A stretch of 64,000 nucleotides of DNA from Sediminicoccus rosea. Lineage in GTDB: Bacteria; Pseudomonadota; Alphaproteobacteria; Acetobacterales; Acetobacteraceae. Within the stretch, counting starts at the first letter, position 1, and every line of letters starts with the position of its first letter. The notes beneath the pieces are model-generated. The model did no database searches, had not been told where the DNA came from, and saw only the letters and a list, made by a program, of their open reading frames with translations. Positions 42,402 through 50,270 of the stretch are shown here, piece by piece. The position numbers were made by a program, and so were the translations under genes. The stretch spans positions 4,117,001 to 4,181,000 of the forward strand of contig NZ_CP137852.1 in NCBI RefSeq assembly GCF_033547095.1, read 5' to 3'.

Positions 42402-43555
42402 CGCACGGCCAGCACCGTCACGTCATCGGCCGGCGGCGCGCCGCGCACGAAGCCTGCCACCTCGCGCAGCAGCGCCTTGATGGCAGCGGCGGGATCGGCC
42501 TCGCGGCCCAGTGCGGCCAGCACGCGCTCCTTGCCGAAGAGCGCCTTGTCGGGGTCATGTGCCTCGGTCACGCCGTCGCTCAGCAGCAGCATGGCCTCGC
42601 CCGGCGCCAGCGCGAAGGGCGCGCTGGCATAGGGCAGGTCCTCCATGATGCCGAGCGGCGGCTGGATCTTGAAGCCGTCCATCACCGTGACACCCGCCGC
42701 CGAGAGCCGCAGCGCGGGCTCATGCCCCGCGACGCAGATCCGCCCCTCGCCCGTCTCGGCGTCGAGGATGGCGAGTGCGGCGGTCACGAAGGTCATCTCC
42801 GGATTGTTGGCGGCGAGGTCGCCATTGGCGAGCGCCATGAGGTCCGCGGGGTCGGGGATTTCGCCGCGCGATGCGGCCATCTGCACGCCCGCGCGGATCA
42901 GGCCGAGGCTGCGCGCCATGGTCAGCCCGGCCGAGGCGCCCTTGCCCGCCACATCGGCCACCACGAACATCAGATGCCGCGGGCCGATCCATTGCATGTC
43001 GTAGAGATCGCCCCCCACCTCGCGCGCCGGCTCCATATGGGCCGCGACGGTGACGCGCCCGCGCGAGATGGCGGCGAAATCGCCGGGCACGAGGGAGAGC
43101 TGCGCGCGCCGCGCGCTTTCCAGCTCCGCCTCCAGCGCCTGCAGCCGCTCGGCCGCCAGGTCGCGCAGGCGCTTCTTCTCCAGCACGGCCTGCAGGCGGG
43201 CGCGCAGCAGCGGCGGGTCGAAGGATTTGGGCAGGTAGTCCTCGGCGCCCAGTTCGATGCAGCGGATCACGCCCGACATCTCGGTCTGCGCCGAGATGAC
43301 GATGACCGGCGGTGCATTGCCCTGCCCGTGCAGCCGCTCCAGCACGCCGATGCCGTCCAGCTCGGGCATCTCGAGGTCGAGCAGGACGACATCGAAGGGC
43401 TGGGCCGCGATGGCGGCCAGCGCCTCCACGCCATTGGTCGCCATGGCGGGCTCGGGATAGCCGAGCTCGGCAAGGCGGCGCTTGAGCAGCAGGCGGTTGA
43501 AGCTGCTGTCGTCCACAACAAGGATCTGGGGCACCACCGGGATCGCGGCGCTCAT
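42389..43555 (-). CDS. Receiver-PP2C (RsbU/SpoIIE-like) serine phosphatase
   Basis: The 388-residue protein has an N-terminal receiver ([18 protein letters not shown]; Asp60 in [13 protein letters not shown]; conserved Lys in LPKSFD) and a coiled linker (about 130-155, [20 protein letters not shown]). The C-terminal PP2C domain has the metal-binding acids in [12 protein letters not shown] and [16 protein letters not shown] and later [10 protein letters not shown]. Such proteins dephosphorylate STAS antagonists when their receiver is phosphorylated. The STAS gene of this locus is the natural target and CheA the natural donor. It is ATGA-coupled to the methyl-accepting protein gene upstream. 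Confidence 0.93.
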   Translation of the reverse strand: MSAAIPVVPQILVVDDSSFNRLLLKRRLAELGYPEPAMATNGVEALAAIAAQPFDVVLLDLEMPELDGIGVLERLHGQGNAPPVIVISAQTEMSGVIRCIELGAEDYLPKSFDPPLLRARLQAVLEKKRLRDLAAERLQALEAELESARRAQLSLVPGDFAAISRGRVTVAAHMEPAREVGGDLYDMQWIGPRHLMFVVADVAGKGASAGLTMARSLGLIRAGVQMAASRGEIPDPADLMALANGDLAANNPEMTFVTAALAILDAETGEGRICVAGHEPALRLSAAGVTVMDGFKIQPPLGIMEDLPYASAPFALAPGEAMLLLSDGVTEAHDPDKALFGKERVLAALGREADPAAAIKALLREVAGFVRGAPPADDVTVLAVRYAG

Positions 43556-45177
43556 TCGGGGCGCACCGCCATGCTTTCCACCGCGCGCCGCGATTCCGCC
43601 GCGAGGCGGGAGAGATCGATCATGGTCACGGTGATTTCCTCGGCGGCCGTGGCGTTGGACTGGCCGATGCGGGTGAGGGTCGCGACGCGCTCATCGAGCG
43701 AGGCGACCGTGGTCTGCTGCTCCTCCATCGCGACGGCAATGGCGGCGGCGAGGCGGGCGCTCTCGCCGGTCAGTTGCTCGAAGCCGTCCATCGCCACGCC
43801 CACGGCGGCGGCGGTGCCCGCCCCCTCGCGCGTGCGACGGCCGGCGGCAAGCACGACATCGGCGATCTCCTGCGCCAGCGCCTCGGTGTTGGCGGCCAGC
43901 GCCCGCACCTCCTCGGCGACGACGGCGAGGCCGCGCCCGTGCTCGCCCGCGCGCGCCGCTTCGATGGCCGCGTTGATGGCGAGGATGTTGGTCTGCGTCG
44001 CGATCTTCGCGATGGTGCCGGCGATGCGCGTGACGCGCTCCGTGTCGTCGCCCACCGCATCCACCGTCTCGATGAGCTGGCGCACCTTCTCCAGGCTTTC
44101 GCCCAGCAGGCTCTGCGCGCGGCTCGCCGTGTCGCGCGCCTGCTGGGTGCTGCGGCCCACATCGGCCACCGCATCGGCGGTGTGGGACAGTGCATCCGAG
44201 ACCTGGCGCAGCTCGGCCAGCTGGGTCATCGCACCCTCGCTCACCTGGCCGATCGCCTGGCTCGCCTGGTTGGTGACGACGGCGGTGCGGCGCGCGCCTT
44301 CCAGCGCCTGCTCCATCAGCCGGTTGGAGTTGGCGAGGTTCGTCTTGAACACCTCAACGGCGCGCGCCATCTCGCCCACCTGGTCGGCGCGGCCGGCGCC
44401 CGGGATCTCGACCTCGGCATCACCCCGCGCAAGCCGCTGCATCGAGACGGCGAGGCGCGAGAGCGGGCGGGCCGTGAGCAACACCAGCACGAACCAGACG
44501 AAGCCGAGGCCGAGCAGGCCGATCCCTGCCGCAATATAGGTGTATTTACGCCCTTCCTCCTGCAGCGCCCGGGCGGTGGCGAGGTTCGCATCCGCATCCG
44601 CCTTGGTGATGGCGCGCGCGCGGCTGGCGAGGTTGTTGAAGGCCACCACCATGTCCAGCCACTCCTCCTGGAGGGGCGCGTACTGGTCCCGCGCGCGGCG
44701 GGCGAAGGCGTCGCGCACGCGCTCGCCAAGGTCGGGCAGGCGGGCGGCCATGTCCTGCGCGGCGGCGGCCACCACGGCGTCCACCCGCGCGCCCACCAGG
44801 CCATAGAGCTGGTTGAAGCTCTCGCTGATGCCGGCGGCGTTGCGGACCATGCGCGGCGCGGTCACGGTGGGCGGCAGCACACCGGCGAGCACGGCGGCGA
44901 AGGCCTGGGCGAAATCGGCCACGTCGTTCGAGAAATCGTCCACCGCCTCGATCGCGGCGCGGTCGCGCACGCCCATCTGCTCGATGATCGCGCCCTGACG
45001 CGTCAGCATGAAGAGCGAGTTGGCGGCAAGGAAGGCCAGCACCGAGAACATGAGCGCCAGGATCATCGCGGCGCGCGTGCCGATCCGGCCGAGCAGCCTG
45101 ACGCGCCCCTGCGCGCGCGGCGCGGGCGGATCGCTCACGGGTTGGGTCATGCCGGGGGCCTGGGTGTCGGGAGCCAT
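43552..45177 (-). CDS. Methyl-accepting chemotaxis protein
   Basis: The 541-residue receptor has TM1 at about residues 36-58 and TM2 at about 213-235, enclosing a roughly 150-residue periplasmic four-helix-type sensor with no named domain. A HAMP domain (about 237-290; [20 protein letters not shown]) and a cytoplasmic signalling hairpin follow, with the tip [20 protein letters not shown] and [17 protein letters not shown]. It ends VESMAVRPE, without a CheR-docking pentapeptide. It would control CheA via the CheW protein. The start at 45177 has no clear Shine-Dalgarno; ATG 45150 is an alternative. Confidence 0.93.
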   Translation of the reverse strand: MAPDTQAPGMTQPVSDPPAPRAQGRVRLLGRIGTRAAMILALMFSVLAFLAANSLFMLTRQGAIIEQMGVRDRAAIEAVDDFSNDVADFAQAFAAVLAGVLPPTVTAPRMVRNAAGISESFNQLYGLVGARVDAVVAAAAQDMAARLPDLGERVRDAFARRARDQYAPLQEEWLDMVVAFNNLASRARAITKADADANLATARALQEEGRKYTYIAAGIGLLGLGFVWFVLVLLTARPLSRLAVSMQRLARGDAEVEIPGAGRADQVGEMARAVEVFKTNLANSNRLMEQALEGARRTAVVTNQASQAIGQVSEGAMTQLAELRQVSDALSHTADAVADVGRSTQQARDTASRAQSLLGESLEKVRQLIETVDAVGDDTERVTRIAGTIAKIATQTNILAINAAIEAARAGEHGRGLAVVAEEVRALAANTEALAQEIADVVLAAGRRTREGAGTAAAVGVAMDGFEQLTGESARLAAAIAVAMEEQQTTVASLDERVATLTRIGQSNATAAEEITVTMIDLSRLAAESRRAVESMAVRPE

Positions 45178-45237
45178 CAGGGGCTAGGATAAGCCCATTC
45201 GCGGCCCCTCGGCCACCACTCCATCAGGACCCGCCCC

Positions 45238-45987
45238 ATGCACAGCGCTGCGCCCTGCCGCATCCTCGTCGTGAACAGCAACACGACGGATTCCGTGACC
45301 GCCCGCATCGCCCGCGCGGCCGAGGCCGCCCTGCCGGCCGGTTGCAGCGTGGAGGCGGTGAGCGCGCCCTTCGGCCTGCCGCTGATCGTCACACGCGCCG
45401 ACTGGTCGGTCGCGGGGCCGGCCACGGTGGCGGCCCTGGCCGCGCGACGGGGCCAGTTCGATGCGGCCGTGGTGGCCTGCTTCGGTGACCCCGGCGTGGA
45501 TGCGGCGCGCGAATTGTTCGACGTGCCGGTGGTGGGGATCAGCGAGGCGGCCTTCCACGCGGCCTGCATGCTCGGCCGGCGCTTCGGCGTCGTCAGCTTC
45601 ACGGCGGCGCTGAAGCCCATGTTCGTGGATTGCCTGGAGCATGCGGGCCTCGCCCATCGCTGCGCCGGCTTCCGCATGGGCCCGGCCTTCTCGGGCGATC
45701 CGGGGCGCGTGGCGGAGGAGCGGCGCGACATGATCCTCGATCTCTGCCGCGCCAGCATCGAGCAGGACGGCGCGGAGGTGGTGATCCTGGCCGGCGGGCC
45801 GCTGGCCGGCCTCGCGCCCGAGTTGGCGGCGGATGTACCGGTGCCGCTGGTGGACGGCACGGCGGCCGGCGTGCGGCTGGCCGCGGCCCTCGCCGGCCTC
45901 GCCCCCACACGGCGACCGCATCGCACCCGCGCGCTGACCGGCTATGAGCCGGGGCTGACCGGGCTTTACGCGGAAGGCCCGCGCTGA
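45238..45987 (+). CDS. Aspartate/glutamate/hydantoin racemase family protein
   Basis: The 249-residue protein has the family opening ILVVNSNTTDSVTARI and the first catalytic Cys (Cys81 in VVACFGDPGVDAA). The second catalytic Cys, normally in a GCAG/GCxx turn near residue 186, is replaced: the segment reads VVILAGGPLAGL. A two-base racemase mechanism would thus be impaired, and the protein may be an isomerase or lyase of the same fold (arylmalonate decarboxylase-like enzymes use one Cys). TGATG overlap couples it to an allA-like gene. It is divergent from the chemoreceptor gene. Confidence 0.85.
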   Translation: MHSAAPCRILVVNSNTTDSVTARIARAAEAALPAGCSVEAVSAPFGLPLIVTRADWSVAGPATVAALAARRGQFDAAVVACFGDPGVDAARELFDVPVVGISEAAFHAACMLGRRFGVVSFTAALKPMFVDCLEHAGLAHRCAGFRMGPAFSGDPGRVAEERRDMILDLCRASIEQDGAEVVILAGGPLAGLAPELAADVPVPLVDGTAAGVRLAAALAGLAPTRRPHRTRALTGYEPGLTGLYAEGPR

Positions 45988-46463
45988 TGCCGCGCACCAT
46001 CCGCCTGCAGCCGTTGACGGCCGAGGCCTTCCGCCCCTTCGGCGACGTGATGGACCCGCCGCCGCTGGGCGCCCGGCCCGCGCTGGGCGAGAGCCTCGTC
46101 GCGCGCGATGGCGCCCTGCTGCCGGGCCTCGCCTTCAACCATGCGGAGCCGGTGGCGCTGCCGCTGCTGGCCACGCAGATGGAGCGGCACAACCGCTCAA
46201 GCCAGTGCTTCGTGCCGATGGATGTGGCGCGCTGGGTGGTGATGGTGGCGCCCGACCGGGACGGCGCGCCGGACATGGCGGGGCTGCGCGGCTTCCTCGC
46301 GCGCGGAGACCAGGCGGTGAACTACCACCTGGGCAGCTGGCACCACCCGCTGCGCGTGCTGGACCGGCCGGGCCGCTTCGCCATCCTCATGTGGAGCACG
46401 GGCGAGAAGGCGCGGGACGAGGAATGGGCGACACTGCCCGAGCCGGTGCTCCTGACGGAGTAG
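45987..46463 (+). CDS. allA: Ureidoglycolate lyase family protein
   Basis: The 158-residue cupin-like protein matches AllA, which splits ureidoglycolate into glyoxylate and urea at the end of purine/allantoin breakdown. Typical segments are LQPLTAEAFRPFGDVMD, QMERHNRSSQCFVPM and NYHLGSWHHPLRVLD (His-rich turn). The ATG overlaps the racemase-like stop (TGATG). No other allantoin genes are visible, so a related ureido-acid substrate is possible. Neighbouring carbamoylase-like and racemase-like genes point to carbamoyl/ureido compounds as the theme. Confidence 0.88.
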   Translation: MPRTIRLQPLTAEAFRPFGDVMDPPPLGARPALGESLVARDGALLPGLAFNHAEPVALPLLATQMERHNRSSQCFVPMDVARWVVMVAPDRDGAPDMAGLRGFLARGDQAVNYHLGSWHHPLRVLDRPGRFAILMWSTGEKARDEEWATLPEPVLLTE

Positions 46464-46500
46464 CGCCCGGCCCGGCCCGCGCGGACGCGTGACGAAGCAT

Positions 46501-46559
46501 CCGGCCGCAACGCGGCCGGCGCACCCGTGGCGCGGCGAAGCCAAGGCGGCGGAGCCGCC
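46501..46559. terminator. Two strong hairpins between convergent allA and carbamoylase genes
   Basis: CCGGCCGC-AAC-GCGGCCGG (46501-46519) is a perfect 8-bp stem. GGCGGC-GGA-GCCGCC (46545-46559) is a second hairpin. They fill the 117-base convergent gap. Neither has a U-run, so they are best seen as transcript-end structures or Rho-assisted terminators. Confidence 0.4.
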
Positions 46560-46580
46560 GCCCGGCGCTTGAGGGCAAAA

Positions 46581-47525
46581 CTACGCCGGCGGTTCCGCCC
46601 CCACCTGCTCCACGATGCGCCGGTAGTGCTGCGGCCGCCGGTGCTGCGCGAAGTTGAACATCTTCTCCTTGCCCTGCAGGCAATCGTCGAGATCGGCCTC
46701 GGCCAGGATCACCTCGTCGCTCAGCGTCTTGGCCTGGGCCACGACGATGCCGTTCGGGCTGACGATGCAGGAGCCGCCGATCAGGCCCGAGCCATCCTCG
46801 TTGCCCGCCTTGGCGACCGCGACCGCCCAGGTCGCGTTCATGTAGGCATTGGCCTGCACCGCCATGGTGGAGTGGTGGGTGCGAAGCTCCGCACTCTCGC
46901 CGTCGCCCCCGTTCGGGTCATAGGCGGCGGAGTTGTAGCCCATCACCATCACCTCCACCCCCTGCAGCCCGTAGCAGCGCCAGCCCTCGGGCCAGCGGCG
47001 GTCATTGCAGATCAGCATGCCCATGATGGCGCGGTGCCACTCTGTCGGTCCGCGGAAGGCAGGGAAGCCCAGGTCGCCATATTCGAAATAGCGCTTCTCG
47101 AGCTGCTGGAACCGCGCGCCGGCGCGGGGCTCGACCGAGCCCGGCAGATGGACCTTGCGATACTTGCCGAGGATCTGCCCATCGGGGCCGACCGTGATGG
47201 CGGAGTTGAAGCGCTGGCCCTCCGGCGTCAGCTCGGCATAGCCCAGATGGAAGCCGACGCGCAGCTCGCGCGCCCGGTCGAAGAGGCGCTGGCAATTGGG
47301 GTTGGGCATCTCCCGCTCGAAATAGGTGTCGAGCTCCTGCGTGTTCTCGATGAACCAGCGCGGGAAGAAGGTGGTGAGCGGCAGCTCGGGGAAGACGACG
47401 AGCTGGGCGCCTTGCTTCGCGGCTGATTCCAGCAGCGCGATCAGGCGGTCGAGCGTGTGAGCGCGGGTGTCGGCGCGCTGGATGGGGCCGGTCTGTGCGC
47501 CGGCGAGCGTGAGGATGCGAGGCAT
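46581..47525 (-). CDS. N-carbamoyl-D-amino-acid amidohydrolase-like nitrilase-superfamily enzyme
   Basis: The 314-residue enzyme follows the Agrobacterium D-carbamoylase sequence closely in motif order. The catalytic triad is Glu47 (VVFPELPLTTFFPRW), Lys near 124 (KYRKVHLPGS) and Cys173 (LICNDRRWPE). LEKRYFEYGDLGFP and the late NFAQHRRPQHYRRI are also diagnostic. It hydrolyses N-carbamoyl amino acids to the amino acid, CO2 and ammonia. ATG 47525 was chosen over GTG 47531. With a hydantoin racemase-like gene nearby it suggests hydantoin or ureido-acid use, though no hydantoinase gene is present. Confidence 0.92.
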   Translation of the reverse strand: MPRILTLAGAQTGPIQRADTRAHTLDRLIALLESAAKQGAQLVVFPELPLTTFFPRWFIENTQELDTYFEREMPNPNCQRLFDRARELRVGFHLGYAELTPEGQRFNSAITVGPDGQILGKYRKVHLPGSVEPRAGARFQQLEKRYFEYGDLGFPAFRGPTEWHRAIMGMLICNDRRWPEGWRCYGLQGVEVMVMGYNSAAYDPNGGDGESAELRTHHSTMAVQANAYMNATWAVAVAKAGNEDGSGLIGGSCIVSPNGIVVAQAKTLSDEVILAEADLDDCLQGKEKMFNFAQHRRPQHYRRIVEQVGAEPPA

Positions 47526-47583
47526 CCCCACACTTCATGGCCAGAGCGCCGGGGCGTCAATGCCCCGGCGGCCTGGAAGGCCA

Positions 47584-48141
47584 TCACCGCATCGGGGTGA
47601 TTTCGATGGCCAGTGCCTCTTCGTAGGTCATGTCCACCTGCTCGCCCACGCGCAGCTGGCTGATGAAGCGGCGGATGTCGGGGTTGGTGGCGGTCACGGT
47701 GCGGTTGAGGCCGCCCGGGCCCGTGAAGCTGACCGTGCTGGTCGCGGTGTCCACGGCGGTGATGGTCACGCGGCCGCTGCGCACGCGCGTCACCTCGCCG
47801 CCCGGGCGGGCGGCGTCGCGCTCGGCGGTCAGCGTCGCGGTGGCCGGGGGCGCGCTCGAGAGCGGGCGGGCGGCGCGGGCGACGAGGGCCTGGAAATACA
47901 CCACCGTCACGTTGTCGCCGGGGCGGAGCTGGTTGAAGCGCGTGACGCCACGGCCGGCGATCATGGTCAGCAGGGCGCCGGACTGCGCGCCGGCCGAGCC
48001 ACGGACCAGCACCTCGCGCGAGGTGGCGTCCACCGTCTCGATCACGCCGCGCAGGATGGTCGTCTGCTCGGCATCCACCGAGGCACAGGCCGAGAGCAGC
48101 GGGAGGCCCAGGGGGAGGGCGAGGAGGCTGCGGCGTTTCAT
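47584..48141 (-). CDS. Putative lipoprotein, unknown function
   Basis: The 185-residue protein begins MKRRSLLALPLGLPLLSAC, an Arg-Arg signal peptide with a lipobox LLSAC (Cys19), so it should be a lipid-anchored envelope protein. The mature part is beta-rich, with repeated strands of the type VDATSREVLVRG and VDTATSTVSFTGPGG, suggesting OB-like or small beta-barrel modules. No family is named. GGAGAAG precedes the ATG at 48141. The upstream 183 bases hold four copies of ATGCGGC in both orientations. Confidence 0.8.
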   Translation of the reverse strand: MKRRSLLALPLGLPLLSACASVDAEQTTILRGVIETVDATSREVLVRGSAGAQSGALLTMIAGRGVTRFNQLRPGDNVTVVYFQALVARAARPLSSAPPATATLTAERDAARPGGEVTRVRSGRVTITAVDTATSTVSFTGPGGLNRTVTATNPDIRRFISQLRVGEQVDMTYEEALAIEITPMR

Positions 48142-48195
48142 GTTCTTCTCCGTTGTGTCGGGCGGGATGGTTCCGGCCCCGGCGGTCATGTTGCA

Positions 48196-48264
48196 TGCGG
48201 CTGTCGCATGCGGCCTGGTCCGGCGCCGCATGATCCAGTGCAGCCGCAGCAAAGCATGCCGCAT
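48196..48264. repeat. Four ATGCGGC elements upstream of the lipoprotein gene
   Basis: ATGCGGC occurs at 48196-48202 and 48209-48215 on the plus strand, and as its complement GCCGCAT at 48226-48232 and 48258-48264. The first two extend to a 9-base direct repeat GCATGCGGC with a 13-base period. The set lies 55-123 bases before the minus-strand start and could be operator sites. Confidence 0.4.
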
Positions 48265-48324
48265 CGGCGCGAACAACGGGCGCGTCCTTCCCATTCCGGC
48301 AAGGCGACGTTCCGTAACCGGCTT

Positions 48325-48771
48325 TCAGCGCTTGAAGAAATGCGTAGCCGTCATCTCGATGACCATCATGTCATCCGCGATGCGCGTGCCGATGTGGCGG
48401 AACACCGCGACGCCGAGCTCGGGGCGCGAGCGCGAGGGTTTCAGGCTCGCCACGATGCTCTCCACCGCCACCGCCTCGCCGGGGCGCAGCGGGGCCGGCC
48501 ATTTCGTCGTGATCTCGCTGCCGCCGAGGCTCACCTCGCGGAAGATCCCGCTGCCGAGGATCAGGCCGAAGCAGGCGCCCATGGTGTGCAGGCCGCTCGC
48601 CACCAGCCCGCCGAAGAGGGGGGCGGATTTCGCCGCCACGGGGTCGGTGTGGAAGGGCTGCGGGTCGAATTTCTCGGCATAGGCGATGATCTCGGCCTCG
48701 GTCAGCGCGAATTGCCCGAAGGCGAAGCGCTGGCCCAGCGAGAGCTCGTCGAAGGAACGCAGCGGCTGCAT
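48325..48771 (-). CDS. MaoC-like (R-specific enoyl hydratase fold) dehydratase
   Basis: The 148-residue single hot-dog domain has the hydratase-2 pattern AYAEKFDPQPFHTDPVAAK (about residues 32-50) followed by FGGLVASGLHT. The Asp and His in DPQPFHTD are the catalytic pair in (R)-hydratases. Such proteins hydrate enoyl-CoA or act on beta-hydroxyacyl groups. ATG 48771 was used; a TTG six bases upstream, overlapping the DUF445 stop, is also possible and has a better Shine-Dalgarno spacing. It is co-oriented with DUF445. Confidence 0.88.
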   Translation of the reverse strand: MQPLRSFDELSLGQRFAFGQFALTEAEIIAYAEKFDPQPFHTDPVAAKSAPLFGGLVASGLHTMGACFGLILGSGIFREVSLGGSEITTKWPAPLRPGEAVAVESIVASLKPSRSRPELGVAVFRHIGTRIADDMMVIEMTATHFFKR

Positions 48772-48773
48772 GG

Positions 48774-50042
48774 TCAATGGATCACCCTTCCCCCCGTGAG
48801 CCAGTAGATCAGCAGGTAAAGCCCACCCCCGGCCAGAGCCCCCACCAGCGTGCCGTTGATGCGCACGAATTGCAGGTCCCGCCCCACGCGCAGCTCGATC
48901 TTCTCGGTCACCTGCGCGGTGTCCCAGCCCTTCACCACGCCTGCGATGAAGTCGGACAGGCGCTGCTGGGCCGAGGGCAGCAGCGTGGCCAGCGTGCGCT
49001 CCACCGCGCCGTTCAGCTTGTTGCGCGCGGCAGTGTCCTCGGCCAGGAACTGGCCGGCATTGGCGAGCGCGCCCTCGAGGATGGCGACGGTGCGGCCATT
49101 GGGGTTCACCGCATCGGCCGCCAGCGCGCCGCGCAGGCGGGACCAGGCATCGCCCAGCCAGTCGGTGACGGTGGGGTGCGAGAGCGCGCGGCGGATCGCG
49201 GCCCCGAGCGCCGCGGCGCGCTCGGGCTCGGTCTCGAGGCGTGTGATCTCGGCGTCAATCCAGGCCTCGAAGGCCTGGCGCAGCTCGCTGTCGCCCGGCT
49301 CCTGCTTGTCGAGCTCGGCGTTCAGCACGGCCAGCACGCGATCCGCCACATAGGCGCCGGCGGCCCAGCCGACGACGGCGCCGCCCGTCTCGCGCACGCG
49401 GCGCTTGATGGCCTCGCGCAGCTCCTCCTGCTTGGCGAGGAGGATGGTCTTGAGCTGGGCGAGGGCCAGGTCGAACACCGCCTGGTGCTGCCCGCCCGCG
49501 ATCAGGCTGCGGAGCGCGCGGGCGACGACGGGCGCCGCACCCGGCCCGCCCGCCACGCGCGGCAGCAGGCGGGACATGAGGCGCCGCGCGCGGCCATCCT
49601 CCAGCGTCACCAGCAGGCGCGGCAGGGCGGCGGCCAGCGCCTGGGCGGCGGGGCGCGAGGCCTCGCGATCGGCCAGGAAGCCCGCCAGGATGCCCGCCAC
49701 GTCGAGGCGGGCGATGACGCGCTTCACCTCCGCCTCGGTGAAGACGTGGTTGGCGACGAAGCGCCCCAGCCCCTGGCCCAGGCGCTCCTTCTGGCGGGGG
49801 ATGATGGCGGTGTGGGGGATGGGCAGGCCGAGCGGGCGGCGGAACAACGCCGTCACCGCGAACCAGTCGGCGAGGCCGCCCACCACGCCGGCCTTGGCCG
49901 AGGCGGCCAGCAGGTCCGCTCCGAAGCTCGGCGGCAGCTGGTAGGCGAGCCAGACCAGCCCGCACATGAAGACCAGCAGGAAGGTGGCGAAGGCGCGATG
50001 CCGCGCGAGGGCGCGGCGCAGGTCGTCATCGGGGTTGGCCAT
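48774..50042 (-). CDS. DUF445 membrane protein (YjiN-like)
   Basis: The 422-residue protein has an N-terminal membrane helix (about residues 20-40), a second short hydrophobic segment including KAGVVGGLADWFAVTALFR (the family hallmark), a long helical soluble part (about 75-390) and a C-terminal membrane helix (GTLVGALAGGGLYLLIYWL). The family is common in Gram-negative bacteria and has no settled function. ATG 50042 opens MANPDDDLRRALARHRA. It is divergent from the zinc-uptake operon across 93 bases. Confidence 0.88.
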   Translation of the reverse strand: MANPDDDLRRALARHRAFATFLLVFMCGLVWLAYQLPPSFGADLLAASAKAGVVGGLADWFAVTALFRRPLGLPIPHTAIIPRQKERLGQGLGRFVANHVFTEAEVKRVIARLDVAGILAGFLADREASRPAAQALAAALPRLLVTLEDGRARRLMSRLLPRVAGGPGAAPVVARALRSLIAGGQHQAVFDLALAQLKTILLAKQEELREAIKRRVRETGGAVVGWAAGAYVADRVLAVLNAELDKQEPGDSELRQAFEAWIDAEITRLETEPERAAALGAAIRRALSHPTVTDWLGDAWSRLRGALAADAVNPNGRTVAILEGALANAGQFLAEDTAARNKLNGAVERTLATLLPSAQQRLSDFIAGVVKGWDTAQVTEKIELRVGRDLQFVRINGTLVGALAGGGLYLLIYWLTGGRVIH

Positions 50043-50112
50043 GGGGCGTTCATAGGGGTGGATGGCGCCCAGGGGAATCACCAAGGGGAATCTCCAAGCC
50101 CGGGGAGCCGCC

Positions 50113-50142
50113 TTGCTTGGCGCGGCGCACCCGCCATGTTAT
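50113..50142 (+). promoter_or_regulatory. Candidate promoter of the zinc-uptake operon
   Basis: TTGCTT (50113-50118) and TGTTAT (50137-50142) are 18 bases apart. The -10 box falls inside the Zur-like palindrome, so a bound repressor would block RNA polymerase directly. The transcript would begin near 50149, a few bases before the ATG at 50154, giving a leaderless or nearly leaderless message. Confidence 0.4.
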
Positions 50143-50152
50143 GGCATAACAT
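50136..50152. promoter_or_regulatory. Zur-type zinc operator (17-bp perfect palindrome)
   Basis: ATGTTATG-G-CATAACAT is an 8+1+8 perfect inverted repeat. It stands out as AT-rich in a GC-rich gap and fits the GTTATnnnATAAC core of Zur boxes known from Gram-negative bacteria. It lies immediately before znuC-znuB and 94 bases from the divergent DUF445 start. By analogy, Zn-loaded Zur would bind here and repress zinc import. Fur-family sites for other metals look similar, but the ABC-3 transporter genes favour zinc. Confidence 0.8.
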
Positions 50153-50153
50153 C

Positions 50154-50270
50154 ATGGCCGGCTGGACCCATCCCCTCGACCTCGCGGCTTCGGCCCGGCT
50201 GCGCCTTGGCTGGGCGGCGGGCATCGTCGTGCTGATGTGGCTCGCCATCGCCTGGGCACTCTCGACATGA
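50154..50270 (+). CDS. 38-residue single-helix membrane protein in the zinc-uptake operon
   Basis: The frame encodes a 38-residue peptide: a short polar N-terminus (MAGWTHPLDLAASARLRL) and one strong membrane helix (about residues 19-36) ending in Ser-Thr. Its stop overlaps the znuC ATG (ATGA), a mark of coupled translation. The Zur operator lies directly before it. An in-frame ATG at 50136, inside the operator, could add six residues. No Shine-Dalgarno is seen, consistent with a leaderless message. It could assist the ZnuB permease or serve as a translational lead-in. I know of no described family. Confidence 0.6.
   Translation: MAGWTHPLDLAASARLRLGWAAGIVVLMWLAIAWALST

Noticed and set aside
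50136-50152. Riboswitch or attenuator for the zinc operon
   Set aside because: The palindrome is an odd, AT-rich 17-mer overlapping a -10 candidate, which fits a protein operator far better than an RNA element.
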